52,706 nt of DNA from Bacteroidia bacterium (GCA_030431525.1 JAUIJC010000032.1:1-52706); one strand, 5' to 3'; shown: positions 15,318 through 26,392, counted from the stretch's first letter. Notes: generated by a model from the letters alone, not told the origin. Numbers and translations: made by a program.

Positions 15318-18300
15318 AAACTATTTGAGGTTGGTAGCAGCGTTTTTCGCTGTGGAAATCCTGACCGGGGTGTTTTTTCCAACCCTATCGTTTGCATTGA
15401 CTGCAGGTCCTACAGCGCCTGAGTTTTCAAGCTTTGAGCCCGTCGACATGACGGATATGGTCAATTTGGCTACTGGAGATTTTACGTATAGCCTTCCAGT
15501 ATTAGAGGTTCCTGGCCCTGAAGGGGGGTATCCTATGGCTTTGGCATACCATGCAGGGATTCAACCCGATGTGGAAGCGAGTTGGGTTGGGCTTGGCTGG
15601 ACTTTGAGTCCTGGTGCGATTAACCGGACAGTTAATGGTTATGCTGATGATTTAAAGGAAGCTAGAGAGTCTGTTCGTGACGTGTGGAAGGGAGGTGAGA
15701 CCAAATCATGGACAGTTGGTGTTGGCTACGGTCCATTTGATGCGAACATGTCCTTTTCTAATGATACTTATCGTGGCTTTGGAGCAGGGGGGGGAGTAGG
15801 TGTTGGAGTACCCATTAAAGGACCGCTGAATGTTGGATTATCCATGGGAGTAAATCCTTATGGAGATACATATGGTACATTAGGTCTTGGTATAGGGTCA
15901 TCCTCAAGAGGTGTTGGAGTGAATATGGGAGTGGGGTTGTCCTACTCCTCTGGTAGCGATAATGTAACTGGCTATGGATCTATGGGGCTTTCCTATAGTA
16001 GTAAGAATAGCAATTTTGGTATTTCAATTCTCGGAACAAGTCTGAATTCAAAGGGAACGTTTTCTACCTCTCTTGCAGGTGCCCAAGCTGGTTCGTACAA
16101 TGATTTTGCAGGTAATGTGACAAGCATTTCTTCTTCATGGTCTGTTCCTATACCTGTTTGGAATACGGGCGTTGTCATAAACATCGGAAAGGCATATAGT
16201 CGGTACTATTTGGACCAGACGGATCACACCTATACTTATGGAGCCTTACATCCTGATCATGTGATTGATAAGAGACCTGGGCAAAAAACAGCTTTTGATA
16301 GTTTCCAGCTATTAGATATTGGGAGTTCCGCCAAAATTGAATCTAACCCCAATAAGGATATGGGAGGAAGTTTGCCTGCGGTTGATATCTATTCGGTTAC
16401 AGGACAAGGTATCGGAGGGCATATACAACCCTATTTTTATGAGTTTTCATCCATTTATAGAAGAGACTTTGACCTGAATAATTATCAGGATGAGGATAAC
16501 GTAGATGACAAGGATTTACTTTCCTTTGAGCATGACGATACTAAGTACCAAGGTAAGAAGGTTGGCTTCCGCTTTAAGAACAGTTTTTCAAATGGATTCC
16601 GTCGTGATTTAGACCTAACATCAAATACTGTTGTGGATTTGCTTGAGCAAGATGATAATACAACAGTAGGTAATTCCACTACTTCTGGACTGTCAGGAAA
16701 ATTGGAGGGATTCGACAGAGCTAAAGGGGTGTTAGCTGGAGGTAGAAATGTTGAATGGTTTACCAACAAAGAAATCAAAGAGTCACAGGCATTGGGCCTT
16801 ATGGACTATCAGCATAATCGTGAGTCTTTTTATGAAATTGATGGTCAGGCTAGATCTGTTGAGGATCAGATTGGTGGATTCAAGGTTACTAATGAGAGTG
16901 GCGTTACGTATCATTACGCGCTTCCCGTTTACAACTATTTTAATTATTCCTATTCTCAAAAAAAGGGTGGGTCAACTTGGAGGGAGACCCGTAATGTTCA
17001 GCCCTATGCTTATACATGGTTGCTAACCGCGATTACAGGACCAGATTTTGTTGACCGTGGTGGAGGTGAAGGCCAGGCAAATGGTGTTGTAGATGACAAT
17101 GACTGGGGATATTGGGTTAGGTTTGATTATGGAAAATGGACTGACCAGTATGCTTGGAGGAATCCAGAGGAAGGCATGAATAGGGATATTGATAATGAGA
17201 CTGAGTCTTATGCTTATGGGTTAAAGGAGTTGTATTTTCTTGATGCTATTCGGACAAGAACTCATACAGCACTTTTTGTTAAATCACTTAGGAGAGATGG
17301 GAAGGGGGTGTCAAATATGTCGGATGGTGGGTTCAATGTATTGACAACAAGTGAGGGATTGATTACTGGCGTTCCAACCTCAACGTTGAAGCTAGACAAA
17401 ATAGCTTTGTACACTAATGAGGAGCTTTATGAACGTTTTCGTCAATCGGATATGGTGTTCAATCTTGAAGGTATTTCCGCCTTGTCAGATGCCCTTGAGC
17501 ATGAGGTGACTTTTGCCAACGATCAAGTTCCTACCACGATTCACTATGGAAAGAATGTTATTTCCATAGAGGATCTGAAAGTCTTGGGGGCAGATGTACT
17601 TGATTTTTCCAACCGTGTAGTGGAATTGAGTTATACCAATGAGCTTTGCAATGGAACACCAAATAGTCTTAATATCAATTATAAAGCTCCTAAGGCGTCG
17701 AATAATACCTCAGGGAAATTGACCTTAAAAAGCCTTTTAGTTAAGGGGAGGAACGATGTAAGAGTCATGCCTGCAACTACTTTTGCTTATAAGAATACGG
17801 CGGGATATGATAAGGATAAAAAAGATATCTGGGGGTTCTATCATTCGGAATTGGGAGATGCTGCTGGGCAAAAGCTGTCCGGTCAGCCTACCAAGCTTTC
17901 GGCAAAGGATGTGGACATGTGGTCCTTGAACAAGATAACCACTCCCCTTGGGGCAGAGATCAACATTGATTATGAATCGGATACGTATGCATCAGCACCG
18001 CTCACTCCGTTTAAGAATTTTAAAATAGAGAATGTGACACCTGTCAGTCAAACTCCTCATTTGAATCCAGATGAGGTAGCTGTTAAATTGAAATTAGGTG
18101 GTTCTCAAACACTGAATGAGTTTCCTGAATTACAGCCAGGACAAAAAATTGAGCTGTCAGTAGTTGCTTATACCATTCCCCAGCAAGGAAAGGGTTACTA
18201 TGATTGTGATACGAAAGGGACTGTATATGAGATTTTTAGGGATGTTGATGTAAGTGCAACAATAAAGCGGATAGAGGATGGAGACAATACGGAAGAAGAG

Positions 18301-20439
18301 GGAGGAGGTACACTCATTGTGGAGAGTTCTGATATTTTTGAGTTGATAACGGATCATTCAACGACAGTATGGACAAGGTTTGATGAAGGAAATGGTCAAG
18401 TAGAATGTAAGTGGATGGGGTATCCCATGAACGCATATTTTTTATATGGAAATGCCATCACCAATGGGATTGAAGAGGCTTATGGAGGTGGTTTGAGGGT
18501 GAAGTCTTTGAAATTAAAGTCTTCTGGAAGGTCGTTTGAGACGAATTATTCCTATGATAATGGAGTAACTTCCTTTGTTCCAATTGGTATAGACTTGGAT
18601 TCAAAACGGGTAACAGGTTCTGGGACAGGGAATGAAGGGTGGAGACAGGATGCCTTATTTATTGAACAAGAGAATTACATCTTTGATAAGATGAAATCTG
18701 TGTTTGCCTACAAGCATTTTGTTCCAGGTCCGGGGGTGGTTTATGGGGATGTTAAAGTGAGCCAGTCAGTGTCAGACATAAATGGAACATATGATGAGGG
18801 TGGTAAGACAGAATACAAGTTTTTGGTGATGACTGATGCTTTGAAGGACAAGGTCATGACAAAAACACAGGGAAAGGTTGTGCAGGATGGAACTACATCC
18901 AGGAATATGAAGGCCATTACATATCGTGACATCTCGCAATGGGTGGGGGCATTAAAAAGTGTTGTCGTAAAGGATGCTTTTGGCAATGTGTTGTCCAAAA
19001 CGGAAAACAAGTATTTGCATGAGCAGGACGATTTTGATACGGAACTGAAAAACAGATTTGCAGGGCAGGGGCTTATTAATCAGTCCTTTTATGAAAAGAG
19101 ACTAGGGAAGGCTAATAAAGTAGATTATGCCCAGTTGATGATTACGGAGAAGGAGGAATATCCGCTAGTACCATTGGGCAAGATTGAAGAATCCAATAGG
19201 GGAGGTTTCGTGGCCGAATCTTGGAACCTGGAGTTTGACTATTACACAGGTGTTCCTACTTCAGTGGCAAGCAAGAACATTGATGGTAGTTATACAATAG
19301 GTGTTTCTGTTCCTGCCTATCATGATTATTCAGGGATGGGATTGGGCTATCATAAATCCTCAAATAAAAATATGCTTTTGCAACCAGGTCGTCAGGTTAC
19401 ATATAGGGCATCATCAACGGTGGCTTCTCCCACAAAAATGTCTGATTTTACCAAGACTGGAGTTTTGTCTGCCTCTGTGAATATTTGGAAGGATGATTTG
19501 AAGGAGTATTATCACGAGGCTGAGGTCACAGGAACAACATCCAAAGTATGGCGAAATAAAGAAAACTACGTGTGGATAGGAGACGATGCTCAGACTTTAG
19601 ATGTGGACGGTGCTTATCCTTTCTCTGCCTTTATAGATTTTGATAGGACTAATCCTCAAGCTAATACAACTTGGGAGAAGGTTAACGAAGTCAAAAAGGT
19701 GGATGTCTTTTCCAATATCTTGGAAGAAGTGGACAATGAGGGAATAGCTTCAGCTACTTTGATGGATCCGTCTCATCGTTTTGTTATAGCAACAGCTTCT
19801 AATGCCTCTTATGATGAGCTAGCTTGTTCTGGGGCTGAGTTTATTGAAGGATCAGACCTTGATGAGGGTAAGGTAAGATCCAACGATGGCTATCCTGTAA
19901 AATTTTTTAAACACACTGGAAGTTATAGTCTATTGGTACATAAGGGAAAGAAGGGGTTTTCATACACATTTAAACCTGATGTGACGAGAAAGTATTATGC
20001 AAGTGTTTGGGCTTATCTCCCTGGTTTTGCGGATAATGATGGAACATTGCAGAATATCCATCTCGTGTGTAAAGATGCTCAGGGAATGGAGTTGGCCAAG
20101 GCTTACAGGGTTGAAGGCCAGCACCATAACAATTGGTACCTTATTCGAATGGAAATAGACCCTTCTGATGCTGTTGGAGATATTGAAGTCACTTGTGAGA
20201 ATGCATCTGCACAGCGCGCGGTCTATTTTGACGATTTTAGAGTGTGTCCAGTAGATGCGTTCATGACTGCTTTTGTATATGATAGACATACCACCCGTAC
20301 AGAGTTTATTCTAGATGGGGACAATTTGTACACACGGTATGAGTATGATGATGCAGGCAGGTTAGTCAGGGTTACAAAGGAAAAATTTGGAATCAATGAG
20401 CATGTGCTTGGTGAACAGAAAATCAACTACGGGAGATAA
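15304..20439 (+). CDS. Giant SpvB/YD-like secreted scaffold protein
   Basis: This 1711-aa protein has a signal peptide (about 1-32). An SpvB/TcB-like opening follows (VNLATGDFTYSLPVLEVPG, then GYPMALAYHAG, then WVGLGWTLSPGAINR at about 95-110), the start of the Rhs/Tc-toxin shell in many Bacteroidota proteins. A Gly/Ser-rich stretch (about 140-260) with repeated GVG, MGV and SYSS motifs looks like a beta-barrel or low-complexity spacer. The middle and end are beta-rich, with one clear YD-type motif near the C-terminus (YEYDDAGRLVRVTKEKFG). It lacks an Rhs core and toxin tip. It probably makes one half of a two-part shell whose other half is the following Rhs protein, as TcB and TcC do in insect toxins. 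The gap to the next gene is 48 bp. Confidence 0.75.
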   Translation: MRIVRNYLRLVAAFFAVEILTGVFFPTLSFALTAGPTAPEFSSFEPVDMTDMVNLATGDFTYSLPVLEVPGPEGGYPMALAYHAGIQPDVEASWVGLGWTLSPGAINRTVNGYADDLKEARESVRDVWKGGETKSWTVGVGYGPFDANMSFSNDTYRGFGAGGGVGVGVPIKGPLNVGLSMGVNPYGDTYGTLGLGIGSSSRGVGVNMGVGLSYSSGSDNVTGYGSMGLSYSSKNSNFGISILGTSLNSKGTFSTSLAGAQAGSYNDFAGNVTSISSSWSVPIPVWNTGVVINIGKAYSRYYLDQTDHTYTYGALHPDHVIDKRPGQKTAFDSFQLLDIGSSAKIESNPNKDMGGSLPAVDIYSVTGQGIGGHIQPYFYEFSSIYRRDFDLNNYQDEDNVDDKDLLSFEHDDTKYQGKKVGFRFKNSFSNGFRRDLDLTSNTVVDLLEQDDNTTVGNSTTSGLSGKLEGFDRAKGVLAGGRNVEWFTNKEIKESQALGLMDYQHNRESFYEIDGQARSVEDQIGGFKVTNESGVTYHYALPVYNYFNYSYSQKKGGSTWRETRNVQPYAYTWLLTAITGPDFVDRGGGEGQANGVVDDNDWGYWVRFDYGKWTDQYAWRNPEEGMNRDIDNETESYAYGLKELYFLDAIRTRTHTALFVKSLRRDGKGVSNMSDGGFNVLTTSEGLITGVPTSTLKLDKIALYTNEELYERFRQSDMVFNLEGISALSDALEHEVTFANDQVPTTIHYGKNVISIEDLKVLGADVLDFSNRVVELSYTNELCNGTPNSLNINYKAPKASNNTSGKLTLKSLLVKGRNDVRVMPATTFAYKNTAGYDKDKKDIWGFYHSELGDAAGQKLSGQPTKLSAKDVDMWSLNKITTPLGAEINIDYESDTYASAPLTPFKNFKIENVTPVSQTPHLNPDEVAVKLKLGGSQTLNEFPELQPGQKIELSVVAYTIPQQGKGYYDCDTKGTVYEIFRDVDVSATIKRIEDGDNTEEEGGGTLIVESSDIFELITDHSTTVWTRFDEGNGQVECKWMGYPMNAYFLYGNAITNGIEEAYGGGLRVKSLKLKSSGRSFETNYSYDNGVTSFVPIGIDLDSKRVTGSGTGNEGWRQDALFIEQENYIFDKMKSVFAYKHFVPGPGVVYGDVKVSQSVSDINGTYDEGGKTEYKFLVMTDALKDKVMTKTQGKVVQDGTTSRNMKAITYRDISQWVGALKSVVVKDAFGNVLSKTENKYLHEQDDFDTELKNRFAGQGLINQSFYEKRLGKANKVDYAQLMITEKEEYPLVPLGKIEESNRGGFVAESWNLEFDYYTGVPTSVASKNIDGSYTIGVSVPAYHDYSGMGLGYHKSSNKNMLLQPGRQVTYRASSTVASPTKMSDFTKTGVLSASVNIWKDDLKEYYHEAEVTGTTSKVWRNKENYVWIGDDAQTLDVDGAYPFSAFIDFDRTNPQANTTWEKVNEVKKVDVFSNILEEVDNEGIASATLMDPSHRFVIATASNASYDELACSGAEFIEGSDLDEGKVRSNDGYPVKFFKHTGSYSLLVHKGKKGFSYTFKPDVTRKYYASVWAYLPGFADNDGTLQNIHLVCKDAQGMELAKAYRVEGQHHNNWYLIRMEIDPSDAVGDIEVTCENASAQRAVYFDDFRVCPVDAFMTAFVYDRHTTRTEFILDGDNLYTRYEYDDAGRLVRVTKEKFGINEHVLGEQKINYGR

Positions 20440-20487
20440 GGAATCAATGTTCAATCAAGTTTTTTTAAAAGGAAATTTTTATCGAGC

Positions 20488-23400
20488 ATGGTTATGAGAA
20501 TGTTGGGTATTGAAGGGAAAAATTATTTTCTATCAATTTTGATTGTAGGACTTTTTATTAGGATAGGTGTTTTTGATGCTGTAGCTCAAACCTGCTCAAG
20601 TGTCCATACAAAGGATTGGCAAGATGAAACAAAGTACTACTTTGACTATCCTTCACAATACCTTGTATATAAGGACATATCAGGGTCGGATGTGAATTAT
20701 ATAGCATCGGATGATGAGGAATTGAATTTTAGGATTACTCCTGTAAGCAGAGCAAACCCTTGTCCTGATAACTCACGAATAAGAATTTGGACACCAAATT
20801 GTTCTGCTCCAGGTGCAATAAATGATTATAACACCTTATCCCATGCTAGTGATTGGAATCCGTGGTTTGCTGCGGATATTCATTTGGACGATGGGTTTTA
20901 TGGTACATTCTTCGTTGAAGTACAGGCTCAAACCCGAGGGTTTACAGGGATTTCTTGTAAAGACTATACATGGAAAGGACATGATGGAGGACAGAAAACC
21001 TTTTGCCGAGTAGCACCTTCTACAGCAAGTCCTGGAGCTCTTGATTGCGTGAATTGTGAAGAAGGAACGACAGTGGCGAAGTCCTCAGTAACGGGTAATG
21101 TTGAAATTAAGCTTAAATGGGATGAAAACGGTTATTGTGGACCAATTCAGTTGGTTAGGGCTCGTAGAAAGGGCTCGACAATTTGGTCTGAATGGAAACC
21201 ATTTGTAAATGAATTGAGCTTTTATGAATCAGAGTATGGCAGCCATGAGTATGAGTTGCAAGTAAGAGGTTCTGGGACTTATTTTGATGGGACAAATTTT
21301 GATATTACCTATGCTCCAGAGACGATTGTTGTAGATGTAGTTCCCTCATGTGAGTTGAGTAGTTTTATTTCTTCTCAGGTAAGGATAACTGATAGTCAAG
21401 GAGAGACAGTATTTTCAGGAGCATCTAATTCCGCATTCATTGAGGTTGAACAAGGGGAAGTCTATGAACTCAGTTATAATGTGGAAAGAGAAAAGTGTAT
21501 TTCTTATCTGGGATTTAACATCTCCTGTAAGGATGAAATCATTGATGTTCCTGATTTTAGAAATCATTACACCTTTGTTCCCGATGATGGCGAAGGGGGA
21601 GCAATTTCCAGTACAGATTTAACTTTATCCAATACAGGTAGCAGTTCCTACCAGTTTACGGTTAATGCCGAAATAGGAAGTTATAAATTCCATCCTGTCA
21701 AGGGAGATCATCTCAAAAAGGCTGACAATACATCCTATTGTCCTTCCTTTGAACCTGTACATATTTTTGTTGGTGGTACAGATCAGACCGTATATGAGCC
21801 TTGTTTAGTAATTCTTCCAGATGATATAGAAAAGATCTTTCCTTCGGTAAAGATTGACCAATTCCAGAATGCTGTTCTGGAACATTTTACCCATACAGTT
21901 CAAAGTGGCCAAGGTGTGATTATCAGACCTCAAAATGGTGGTGGAGAAGTCCATCTTCAGAATGGGGCACAAATCCTTCTTGATCCAGTTGAGCCAGTCA
22001 CTAATCTTGAGTCACCTGACGATGACATGAATTGGGTTAAGTCATTTGCTTATGATGAGTTGGGTCATATTGTTTCCGAGTCTAAGTCCTTTTTTGATAA
22101 CGGAGGAAGAACCTTGCAAGTACAGGTTAAGAACCTTAGTGGTGGATTTGTTCTAGCTGAACAGGCTATTTATGATCGTTTGGGACGTCCAGTTATCCAG
22201 ACTCTTCCGGCACCCTTGGAAACTCATACTGAAACAGGTCTGATAGCACAGTGTCCTGCTGATCGTTTAATGCCTGGTCAGACACAATATTTTTTGTACA
22301 AAGATGATTTTGTAAAGACAGTCTCAGGAAAGCTCTCATATGTTGATTTTGATTTAGGCAGCAATAAGGTTCAGCTTTCTGACAATGAACCAGGAACCTT
22401 GGGATGGTATTATGGTCCGAATAATAACGCTACAAGCACTTCAGGACTAAAGGAGCCGTATGTAGCCTCAACCGATTATCCTTTCTCTCAATCTATTTAC
22501 CATGAGGATGGCAGTGGTGAGGTGAAAACATCTCTTCCTCCTGGAAACGCTTATCGGACTACTACAGGTTATGAACATGTGGGTGAGGCTGGACAAGTAC
22601 AGCCTGTGTCCTTGGCTGACTTTTCTGGAGGAAGTTTGCTTTCTGAATGGCTTGCCATGAGAAATTCAGAAGTGTTTCCAACAAGTCCGTTGACTGCGGA
22701 ACAGCTGGTGGGGAACCTTGTCAAGCAATCTGTAATGGATGATAAGGCAGTGGCTGAAGATTTGTTGGGAAATACCGTTACTACTTGGACAGATCGTGGT
22801 GGTAATACCTTGATTACTCTGGTAGAGTCAGGAGCTGGTAAGAGGGTTGTTTCCTTTAAGTTTTTTGATGGTTTAGGGAGGATTCGTTGCTCACTCAGCC
22901 CATTAGCCTATGAACAGTATACTGCAGGAACTGCCTTTGCTGATATTGACAAGACCAGTTATGCTTATGATGGTAGAGGAAGGTTGAGAGAGACAGTAAG
23001 TTTGGATGCAGGTAAGACAACCTATAAATATCGTCGTGATGGCCTTTTACGGTTTTCCGAAAATGCTCAACAACGAATTGATAAGGCCTACTCTTATGTG
23101 ATTTATGATAGGCTAGGACGTGTTGTTGAATCAGGGGAATATTCCTATAAACTAAGTGGGGTTGCCTATGCCAATTTAGGCCCTACACATATTGAGAATC
23201 GTACTATGGGAGGAGGAATCTCAGGAGGTTCTCGTGATGATGTGGTCAAAACGTATTATGATATTAGTCAGCCCGATTGTCCTTCAAGTTTTACACAGGA
23301 TTTTCTACGAGGAAAAATTGCCGCCACGGAAAGGATAAATGGAGGTGTGATAACGCATAAAACTTGGTATAGTTATGACGAGAGGGGAAGAGTTATGGCT

Positions 23401-25503
23401 ACAATTCAGGATATCAATGGATTAGGCAATAAGACGATTTCCTATCAGTACGATGGAGGTGGTCGGATAAAGCAGGTTCTTTATCAAGATGGTCAATCGG
23501 ATGCTTTTTATCACGGCTATGAGTATGACCTGGACGGTAGACTATTAAAGGCATGGAGTAAGGAACCAGGTGAGGGATGGGCAAATCGTCCGATAGTCTT
23601 TAATTACGATCCTGTGCTAAAGCGGGAGGTGGTTAATGATTGGTATGCAGACTTACAGGCAACGTACTACTATTATAATCATGGCCCACTCAAACGTGTG
23701 GAGCTTGGTGAAAATAATATCCAAGGGATTGACTATGTGTACACTGTTGAGGGGTGGTTGAAGTCAATAAATCATCCAGATGCAGACAAGGATCCAGGTG
23801 CAGATGCTTCGTCAAATAGTGCTTTTGCTCCTGATGTTTTTGGGATGACCTTAGAATATTATTCTGGGGATTATACCAAGTCCGGAACTGCCTTGGCAAG
23901 TTTGTCTTCAGGGGTGACTGTTCCTGAGCATTATGATGGAAATATTCGCGCTTCGGGTTGGTTGACGTCTTCGGAGGCTACCATGCCTTCAGGATCTGGA
24001 AGGATGTATGAGTATTCCTATGACCATAGAAACCAGTTATTGTCTGCTACTATGGGTGGAGTCGATTATGCCACACATAAGAAGTTGTCCATGACCAATG
24101 GTTACCATGTTAATGGTATCAGCTATGATGTGAATGGAAACATACAGAAGTTAAAACGGTATGGAGCAGGCGCAATCCTTCATGATCTGAATTATATCTA
24201 TGATCCTGCTATTCCAAATCGTTTGAAGAGTGTTTCAGGCCATTATAACTATGGGTACAATGCCATAGGACAGCTTTCTTCGCAACAAAAGGTTGGTGGT
24301 TCATCTATCAGTTTTGCATACAACGCAGATGGTTTAGTTGAATCCATTTCAGATGGTACAGGCAGTCCGAAGTTCTCCTATATATATGATGAGTCGGGAC
24401 AGCGGATTTCTAAGAAGGACGAGACCAATGGGCTTCAGACTTGGTATGTGCGGGATATAAATGGGCAGATTGTTGCCCGTTACGACAATAACTCAGGAGG
24501 TGTTGATATTCAGGAATATTCCGTTTATGGGCTTTCACGCATTGGTACTTACTACCCATCGTTTGATGGAACCCGATATGAGATTAAGGATCACCTTGGC
24601 TCAGTACGTGCCGTCATCAACAGTATCAAGAAGTCAGATGGTACTGCCGAGGTATATGCATGGTCCGATTATTATCCCTTTGGATTGAAGATGCCTGAAA
24701 GGCATTCGGGAACTGATTATCAATATGGTTATCAAGGGGAGTTTGCTGAGGATGAGACTAATGAGACAGGGTTCAATACCTTTGAGTTGAGGTTGTATGA
24801 CCCAGTGATAGGGAGGTGGATGACAACGGATCCCGAAAAGGAGTTTTATTCACCTTATTTATCGCTAGGTAATAATCCTTTAGCTTACGTTGATCCAGAT
24901 GGAGCCGATAGATTGTATTATGATCAGGATGGTATCTATTTGGGGACTGTAGAAACAGGTTTTTGGTCGTTTGATTGGTTATTGGGAGATAAGCATATTT
25001 ATCTTACTGGTGACCAGGCTGCTAATACGGGTTATATGTATTATGCATGGGAAAATAATGGAGGCAATGGTCATGCTGTTTTGGTGGATGCCAGTACCCT
25101 TGAAGCTTGGGAAGTTAATCATCCTATAATAAATGGTAAGGTGGTCGATGGGTTGGAAAATAAACTAAAGGGAGGAATTAAAAGTAGAGCGTATTATTAT
25201 TCTAGTATAAAGGATAAAGAATTCTTAGATGGAAAAAAGTATAAGAGGGGAGATTTGTATTTGTCATTGGTATTTGTTCCTGATATGGCATCAACCAGAG
25301 AGTATTTGGACTCTCATACTGGGGAACCGTGGAAATATAATTTCTTCTATAATAACTGTAAGACTTATTGTGTTAAAGCTCTTGATCAGGGAGGCGCAAA
25401 TGTTAAGAGATTTAGAATAATTGATTTGCCATGGAGATTTAGTGTTGGAAGGTCTTTAGAATTCAATACAGGTAATCAAACTGTAACTCCTTATGAAAGG
25501 TAA
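20488..25503 (+). CDS. Rhs-repeat polymorphic toxin (DUF6443 type) with putative permuted papain-fold C-terminus
   Basis: This 1671-aa protein has a signal peptide (about 1-36, ending AVAQ) and a Cys-containing beta-rich N-terminal half. A DUF6443-type segment (MNWVKSFAYDELG, YDRLGRPVIQTLPAPL, about 515-580) precedes many YD repeats (such as YAYDGRGRLRETV and YEYDLDGRLLKAW). The Rhs core end is RLYDPVIGRWMTTDP and LSLGNNPLAYVDPDG (about 1432-1470). The last 200 residues vary in such proteins and act as the effector. Here they contain GHAVLVD (His1529), a WEVNH segment, and FFYNNCKTYC (Cys1624, Cys1628). The order His then Cys in an NNC context resembles circularly permuted NlpC/P60 or LRAT-like papain-fold hydrolases. 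That assignment is an inference. The stop overlaps the next gene by 11 bp. Confidence 0.85.
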   Translation: MVMRMLGIEGKNYFLSILIVGLFIRIGVFDAVAQTCSSVHTKDWQDETKYYFDYPSQYLVYKDISGSDVNYIASDDEELNFRITPVSRANPCPDNSRIRIWTPNCSAPGAINDYNTLSHASDWNPWFAADIHLDDGFYGTFFVEVQAQTRGFTGISCKDYTWKGHDGGQKTFCRVAPSTASPGALDCVNCEEGTTVAKSSVTGNVEIKLKWDENGYCGPIQLVRARRKGSTIWSEWKPFVNELSFYESEYGSHEYELQVRGSGTYFDGTNFDITYAPETIVVDVVPSCELSSFISSQVRITDSQGETVFSGASNSAFIEVEQGEVYELSYNVEREKCISYLGFNISCKDEIIDVPDFRNHYTFVPDDGEGGAISSTDLTLSNTGSSSYQFTVNAEIGSYKFHPVKGDHLKKADNTSYCPSFEPVHIFVGGTDQTVYEPCLVILPDDIEKIFPSVKIDQFQNAVLEHFTHTVQSGQGVIIRPQNGGGEVHLQNGAQILLDPVEPVTNLESPDDDMNWVKSFAYDELGHIVSESKSFFDNGGRTLQVQVKNLSGGFVLAEQAIYDRLGRPVIQTLPAPLETHTETGLIAQCPADRLMPGQTQYFLYKDDFVKTVSGKLSYVDFDLGSNKVQLSDNEPGTLGWYYGPNNNATSTSGLKEPYVASTDYPFSQSIYHEDGSGEVKTSLPPGNAYRTTTGYEHVGEAGQVQPVSLADFSGGSLLSEWLAMRNSEVFPTSPLTAEQLVGNLVKQSVMDDKAVAEDLLGNTVTTWTDRGGNTLITLVESGAGKRVVSFKFFDGLGRIRCSLSPLAYEQYTAGTAFADIDKTSYAYDGRGRLRETVSLDAGKTTYKYRRDGLLRFSENAQQRIDKAYSYVIYDRLGRVVESGEYSYKLSGVAYANLGPTHIENRTMGGGISGGSRDDVVKTYYDISQPDCPSSFTQDFLRGKIAATERINGGVITHKTWYSYDERGRVMATIQDINGLGNKTISYQYDGGGRIKQVLYQDGQSDAFYHGYEYDLDGRLLKAWSKEPGEGWANRPIVFNYDPVLKREVVNDWYADLQATYYYYNHGPLKRVELGENNIQGIDYVYTVEGWLKSINHPDADKDPGADASSNSAFAPDVFGMTLEYYSGDYTKSGTALASLSSGVTVPEHYDGNIRASGWLTSSEATMPSGSGRMYEYSYDHRNQLLSATMGGVDYATHKKLSMTNGYHVNGISYDVNGNIQKLKRYGAGAILHDLNYIYDPAIPNRLKSVSGHYNYGYNAIGQLSSQQKVGGSSISFAYNADGLVESISDGTGSPKFSYIYDESGQRISKKDETNGLQTWYVRDINGQIVARYDNNSGGVDIQEYSVYGLSRIGTYYPSFDGTRYEIKDHLGSVRAVINSIKKSDGTAEVYAWSDYYPFGLKMPERHSGTDYQYGYQGEFAEDETNETGFNTFELRLYDPVIGRWMTTDPEKEFYSPYLSLGNNPLAYVDPDGADRLYYDQDGIYLGTVETGFWSFDWLLGDKHIYLTGDQAANTGYMYYAWENNGGNGHAVLVDASTLEAWEVNHPIINGKVVDGLENKLKGGIKSRAYYYSSIKDKEFLDGKKYKRGDLYLSLVFVPDMASTREYLDSHTGEPWKYNFFYNNCKTYCVKALDQGGANVKRFRIIDLPWRFSVGRSLEFNTGNQTVTPYER

Positions 25504-26392
25504 ATTTTTGTTGTTGTTTTCTTTTTTGTTGACGTATACTGTTTTTTCACAGGGTGTTGTTCCTAAAACATTCTCAAGATATGTGTATGCATATGAGGAT
25601 AGTGTTGGTGAATATTGTTTTTATGATATCTATTCTAAACTAGAAAGACATAAGTGTATTCATGATAGTACTCGGGTTGTAGAAGGTGTTTTTTCCGTAG
25701 ACAAGAGCAATATATATTTTGTTGTAGAGGATGTTTCAGGTGAAAAAAAGTTAGGTAAAAGAGATTTTTATCTCTGTAAATTGCAAGATGACAATCAGAG
25801 CTCAATTTTGTGTTCTTTGAGAGTAGATGGGGGGGTGAATGGGATTGATTTGTGTCGTGGTTTTGGCGGGAGTATATTACTATCGATATATGGAAAAGGT
25901 TTAGAGAATGGGTATAAAAAAATAATATCCATTAGTAATCCCGGGATGCATATAGATGTAGATTATCCATATAGTGTTTTTGGATGGGATTGTGAAAGAA
26001 ATGTATTTATTGTAGGTGTTAATCACGTTACTGGCGAAAAGGGTGTGTTTTTATATGATTACATTAATATGGTTTATAAAAATATGTATAGTGGTGATTG
26101 TCGCATTTTTTCGACGTCTCCAAATATGAACTTTGTAATGTTTGAGGCTGATAATAGTGTTTTTTTATTAGATATTTCCATAAATAGGTATAATCTTGTT
26201 TTTAAGAAAAGAAGGTTTCAGGTTATTCATAAATATTACTGGTTAAATAATGATGAATTTGTGTTTTTGTATCAAAATAATATCCATTTAAAGAGCTTAT
26301 CTAAGCTTAGGCAAAAGACTTATAGCATTAGAGAGAAGTCTTTTAGTAAGACAAATTACGTTTTTCATGTTTTTGCTTCTTGGGTGTATTGA
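25493..26392 (+). CDS. Secreted protein, candidate immunity protein for the Rhs C-terminal toxin
   Basis: This 299-aa protein has a signal peptide (MKGKFLLLFSFLLTYTVFSQ), so it acts in the periplasm or at the outer membrane. It is predicted to be beta-rich, with recurring blade-like patterns (NIYFVVEDVSGEKKL, FIVGVNHVTGEKGVFLYD, NSVFLLDISINRYNLVF), possibly a small propeller. The DNA is clearly more AT-rich than the upstream Rhs frame. Like Rhs tips and their immunity genes, it may therefore have been acquired with the tip. The 11-bp overlap with the Rhs stop fits toxin-immunity pairing. No known immunity family was recognised, and it could instead be an accessory surface protein. Confidence 0.5.
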   Translation: MKGKFLLLFSFLLTYTVFSQGVVPKTFSRYVYAYEDSVGEYCFYDIYSKLERHKCIHDSTRVVEGVFSVDKSNIYFVVEDVSGEKKLGKRDFYLCKLQDDNQSSILCSLRVDGGVNGIDLCRGFGGSILLSIYGKGLENGYKKIISISNPGMHIDVDYPYSVFGWDCERNVFIVGVNHVTGEKGVFLYDYINMVYKNMYSGDCRIFSTSPNMNFVMFEADNSVFLLDISINRYNLVFKKRRFQVIHKYYWLNNDEFVFLYQNNIHLKSLSKLRQKTYSIREKSFSKTNYVFHVFASWVY

